DNA from: an uncultured Oscillospiraceae bacterium
GTDB lineage: Bacteria > Bacillota > Clostridia > Oscillospirales > Oscillospiraceae
NCBI GenBank assembly: GCA_934636865.1
Contig: CAKUBI010000039.1
Span: forward strand, 1-14,447
Direction: 5' to 3'
DNA length: 14,447 nt
The notes under the pieces are model-generated. The model was not told the origin of the DNA. It saw only the letters and a list, made by a program, of their open reading frames with translations, and did no database searches. Numbering within the stretch: position 1 is the stretch's first letter; each line of letters starts with the position of its first letter. Shown in pieces: positions 13,263 to 14,447 of the stretch. Position numbers and translations under genes: made by a program.

Positions 13263-13330
13263 TTTCTGTACCATCGCCCGCCTCGACGAGCCGCACAGAT
13301 AAACGTATTACCAAATATTTTGCGCCATGT

Positions 13331-13358
13331 ACTATAGCAGAATATGACAAAAAATCAA
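13331..13358 (-). promoter_or_regulatory. promoter of the SLH surface gene
   Basis: On the minus strand TTGATT (13353-13358) and TATAGT (13331-13336) are 16 bases apart. The start near 13324 gives a leader of about 195 bases that holds the c-di-GMP riboswitch. Confidence 0.6.
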
Positions 13359-13408
13359 GTAGCTATTAGGAAAACTTTTCTGCTTTCGTTAAAACGGCGT
13401 TAAAAAGC

Positions 13409-13430
13409 AAAAAAGACCCGATGCGGGTCG
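13409..13430 (-). terminator. terminator of the transglutaminase-like gene
   Basis: On the minus strand GACCCG-CAT-CGGGTC (13415-13429) is followed by T6, about 20 bases after the stop codon. It separates this gene from the SLH gene downstream, so each is its own unit. Confidence 0.8.
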
Positions 13431-13447
13431 CTGCATTCGTTGTGAAA

Positions 13448-14284
13448 TTATTTGGCGGACACGACGGCGAGGGAGTCGCTCTGCTGGCTGTAGGTCAGGG
13501 GAGAGACGCAGCCCGCGAGATCGGCGGCGTTCAGCACACGTCTGGTCACGGCGTAGGTGAGGTCGATCTGGTACCAGCTGTCGTCCACGTTGACCTTGTT
13601 CCAGGCGTGGTAGCTGCTGCCGGCGTAGCCCTTGGTGAGGGTGCAGGGGATGTTCTGGCTGCGGCACATGGCGGCGAAGAGGGACGCGAGGTCGTAGCAG
13701 ATGCCCTTGTTGCTGTTCAGGGTGGCGGCGGTGTCGGGGATGTACTTGCTGACCTTGCCGGAGGTGATGTCGTTAGCGAGCTTGGTGTCGTAGGTGTAGT
13801 GACCGGCGATGTAGTTGTAGATCGCGGTGACCTTGTCCATGTCGGTCTTAGCGTCCTTGCAGAGCGCGGCGGCCTTCTTGCACACATCGTCACCGGAGGT
13901 GAACTGCACGTCGGTCGTGGCGATGAGGTAAGGGGCGTAGGCGTTTTCAATCTTGGCGTTGACGCGCTTGCTGGTCACAACGCGGTAGGTCGTGCCGGAG
14001 ATGTTCTCGCAGAGGGAGATGGTGTAGGTGCCGTCGCCCTGCTCGAGGGAGAAGACGGCGTCCTTGCCGCTCGGGCAGTTTTTGTAAGACGTCTTTTCGT
14101 TACCGTACTGGATGCCGACCTTCAATTTGGCATTGGAGGTGTAGTTGACGGTGACGAAACCATACTTGGCATTCGTGGTGTCAATGGTGGTGCCATTGGC
14201 AGCGCTGGCGTTCACAACCGTGAACATGGACATGACAATAAGCACTGCGAGCATAGCGCAGGCATGACGAAACAGCCGTTTCAT
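13448..14284 (-). CDS. secreted transglutaminase-like protein
   Basis: This 278-residue protein starts at ATG 14284, 8 bases after AAGGAGA. It has a signal peptide (cut likely after ASA, about residue 28), then a strand-rich N-terminal region (35-120), then a transglutaminase-like domain (about 130-245). The catalytic triad is visible: Cys196 in KGICYDLASLFAAMCR, His226 in YHAWNKV and Asp241 in QIDLTY. The fold covers bacterial proteases, amidases and cross-linking enzymes, so the exact reaction is open. Secretion and the paired c-di-GMP control with an SLH surface protein point to work on wall or surface proteins. Its GC content is like the host genes. It has its own terminator. Confidence 0.93.
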   Translation of the reverse strand: MKRLFRHACAMLAVLIVMSMFTVVNASAANGTTIDTTNAKYGFVTVNYTSNAKLKVGIQYGNEKTSYKNCPSGKDAVFSLEQGDGTYTISLCENISGTTYRVVTSKRVNAKIENAYAPYLIATTDVQFTSGDDVCKKAAALCKDAKTDMDKVTAIYNYIAGHYTYDTKLANDITSGKVSKYIPDTAATLNSNKGICYDLASLFAAMCRSQNIPCTLTKGYAGSSYHAWNKVNVDDSWYQIDLTYAVTRRVLNAADLAGCVSPLTYSQQSDSLAVVSAK

Positions 14285-14299
14285 ACGGCGATCTCCTTT

Positions 14300-14382
14300 C
14301 GGTAACTGGCTGCCAGCCCTGTTCCCAGGGGTAAGGCCCTATAGCTTTGCGTCGCCGGTTTTCACCGGGTTTGCTATTATCG
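14300..14382 (-). promoter_or_regulatory. c-di-GMP-I (GEMM-I) riboswitch of the transglutaminase-like gene
   Basis: The minus-strand leader reads ATAGCAAACCCGGT, GAAA loop, ACCGG, CGACGCAAAGCTAT (CGCAAAGC at 14344-14351), GGGCCTTA, a second stem capped by GGAA, then GGCAGCCAGTTACCG. This agrees closely with the GEMM-I consensus. The aptamer's 3' strand ends only a few bases before the AAGGAGA ribosome binding site, so ligand binding may act directly on translation. Confidence 0.92.
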
Positions 14383-14430
14383 TTTGAGATGCGGTCGAAG
14401 CGGCTGCACCTACTCTTTTTTACGGCTCAC

Positions 14431-14436
14431 ACTATA
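14431..14436 (-). promoter_or_regulatory. possible -10 box for the transglutaminase-like gene
   Basis: TATAGT on the minus strand lies about 50 bases upstream of the riboswitch aptamer, at the same sort of distance as the SLH gene promoter. The -35 box would fall beyond the window edge, so this cannot be confirmed. Confidence 0.35.
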
Positions 14437-14447
14437 TACGCGTTCTT

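Noticed and set aside
13421..14305. Plus-strand open frame of 294 codons over the transglutaminase-like gene
   Set aside because: Val/Gly/Ala-rich shadow; the minus strand has the signal peptide and full catalytic triad.

Overview
The window looks like a piece of a spore-forming, GC-rich Clostridia genome, most likely a gut Oscillospirales/Ruminococcaceae-type Firmicute. This rests on strong AGGAGG-type ribosome binding sites, S-layer-homology (SLH) surface proteins, a sigK-type sporulation sigma gene, an ECF vitamin transporter subunit and c-di-GMP/cobalamin riboswitches. Genus cannot be set from the sequence alone.

Left part (1-3151): the right end of a skin-like element (sigK intervening element). 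A Fic-domain protein gene (minus, cut by the window edge) and a large serine recombinase gene (plus) lie inside the element. The recombinase stop codon TGA sits inside a 5-base AATGA sequence, the core known from Bacillus subtilis skin. Immediately after it, in another frame, is the 3' half of a SigK-like sigma factor with no start of its own. Excision would be expected to join this half to a 5' half left of the window.

Middle (3152-9435): a minus-strand operon of a cysteine desulfurase followed by MnmA (tRNA U34 2-thiolation), a typical sulfur donor/acceptor pair. It is divergent from a 1208-residue secreted protein with a probable beta-propeller-like body, an Asp-Pro linker, an InlB-type repeat and three SLH domains. 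Promoters with good -35/-10 boxes can be read for both directions.

9436-10756: a cobalamin riboswitch with its own promoter controls a two-gene unit. It encodes a membrane-anchored DUF4430 protein (a transcobalamin-C-terminal-like fold family) and an ECF-transporter S component, whose start overlaps the first gene by 14 bases. The likely role is vitamin B12 or corrinoid uptake.

10757-14447: two minus-strand secreted-protein genes, each with its own c-di-GMP-I (GEMM-I) riboswitch in the leader. The upstream one is a transglutaminase-like protein with a Cys-His-Asp triad. The downstream one is a modular SLH surface protein whose reading frame is broken by two single-base shifts of opposite sign. 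Together they suggest a c-di-GMP-controlled cell-surface module. The surface gene is also a base-composition mosaic: its N-terminal two thirds are AT-richer, while its SLH end matches the GC-rich host genes.

No tRNA, rRNA or CRISPR array was seen.
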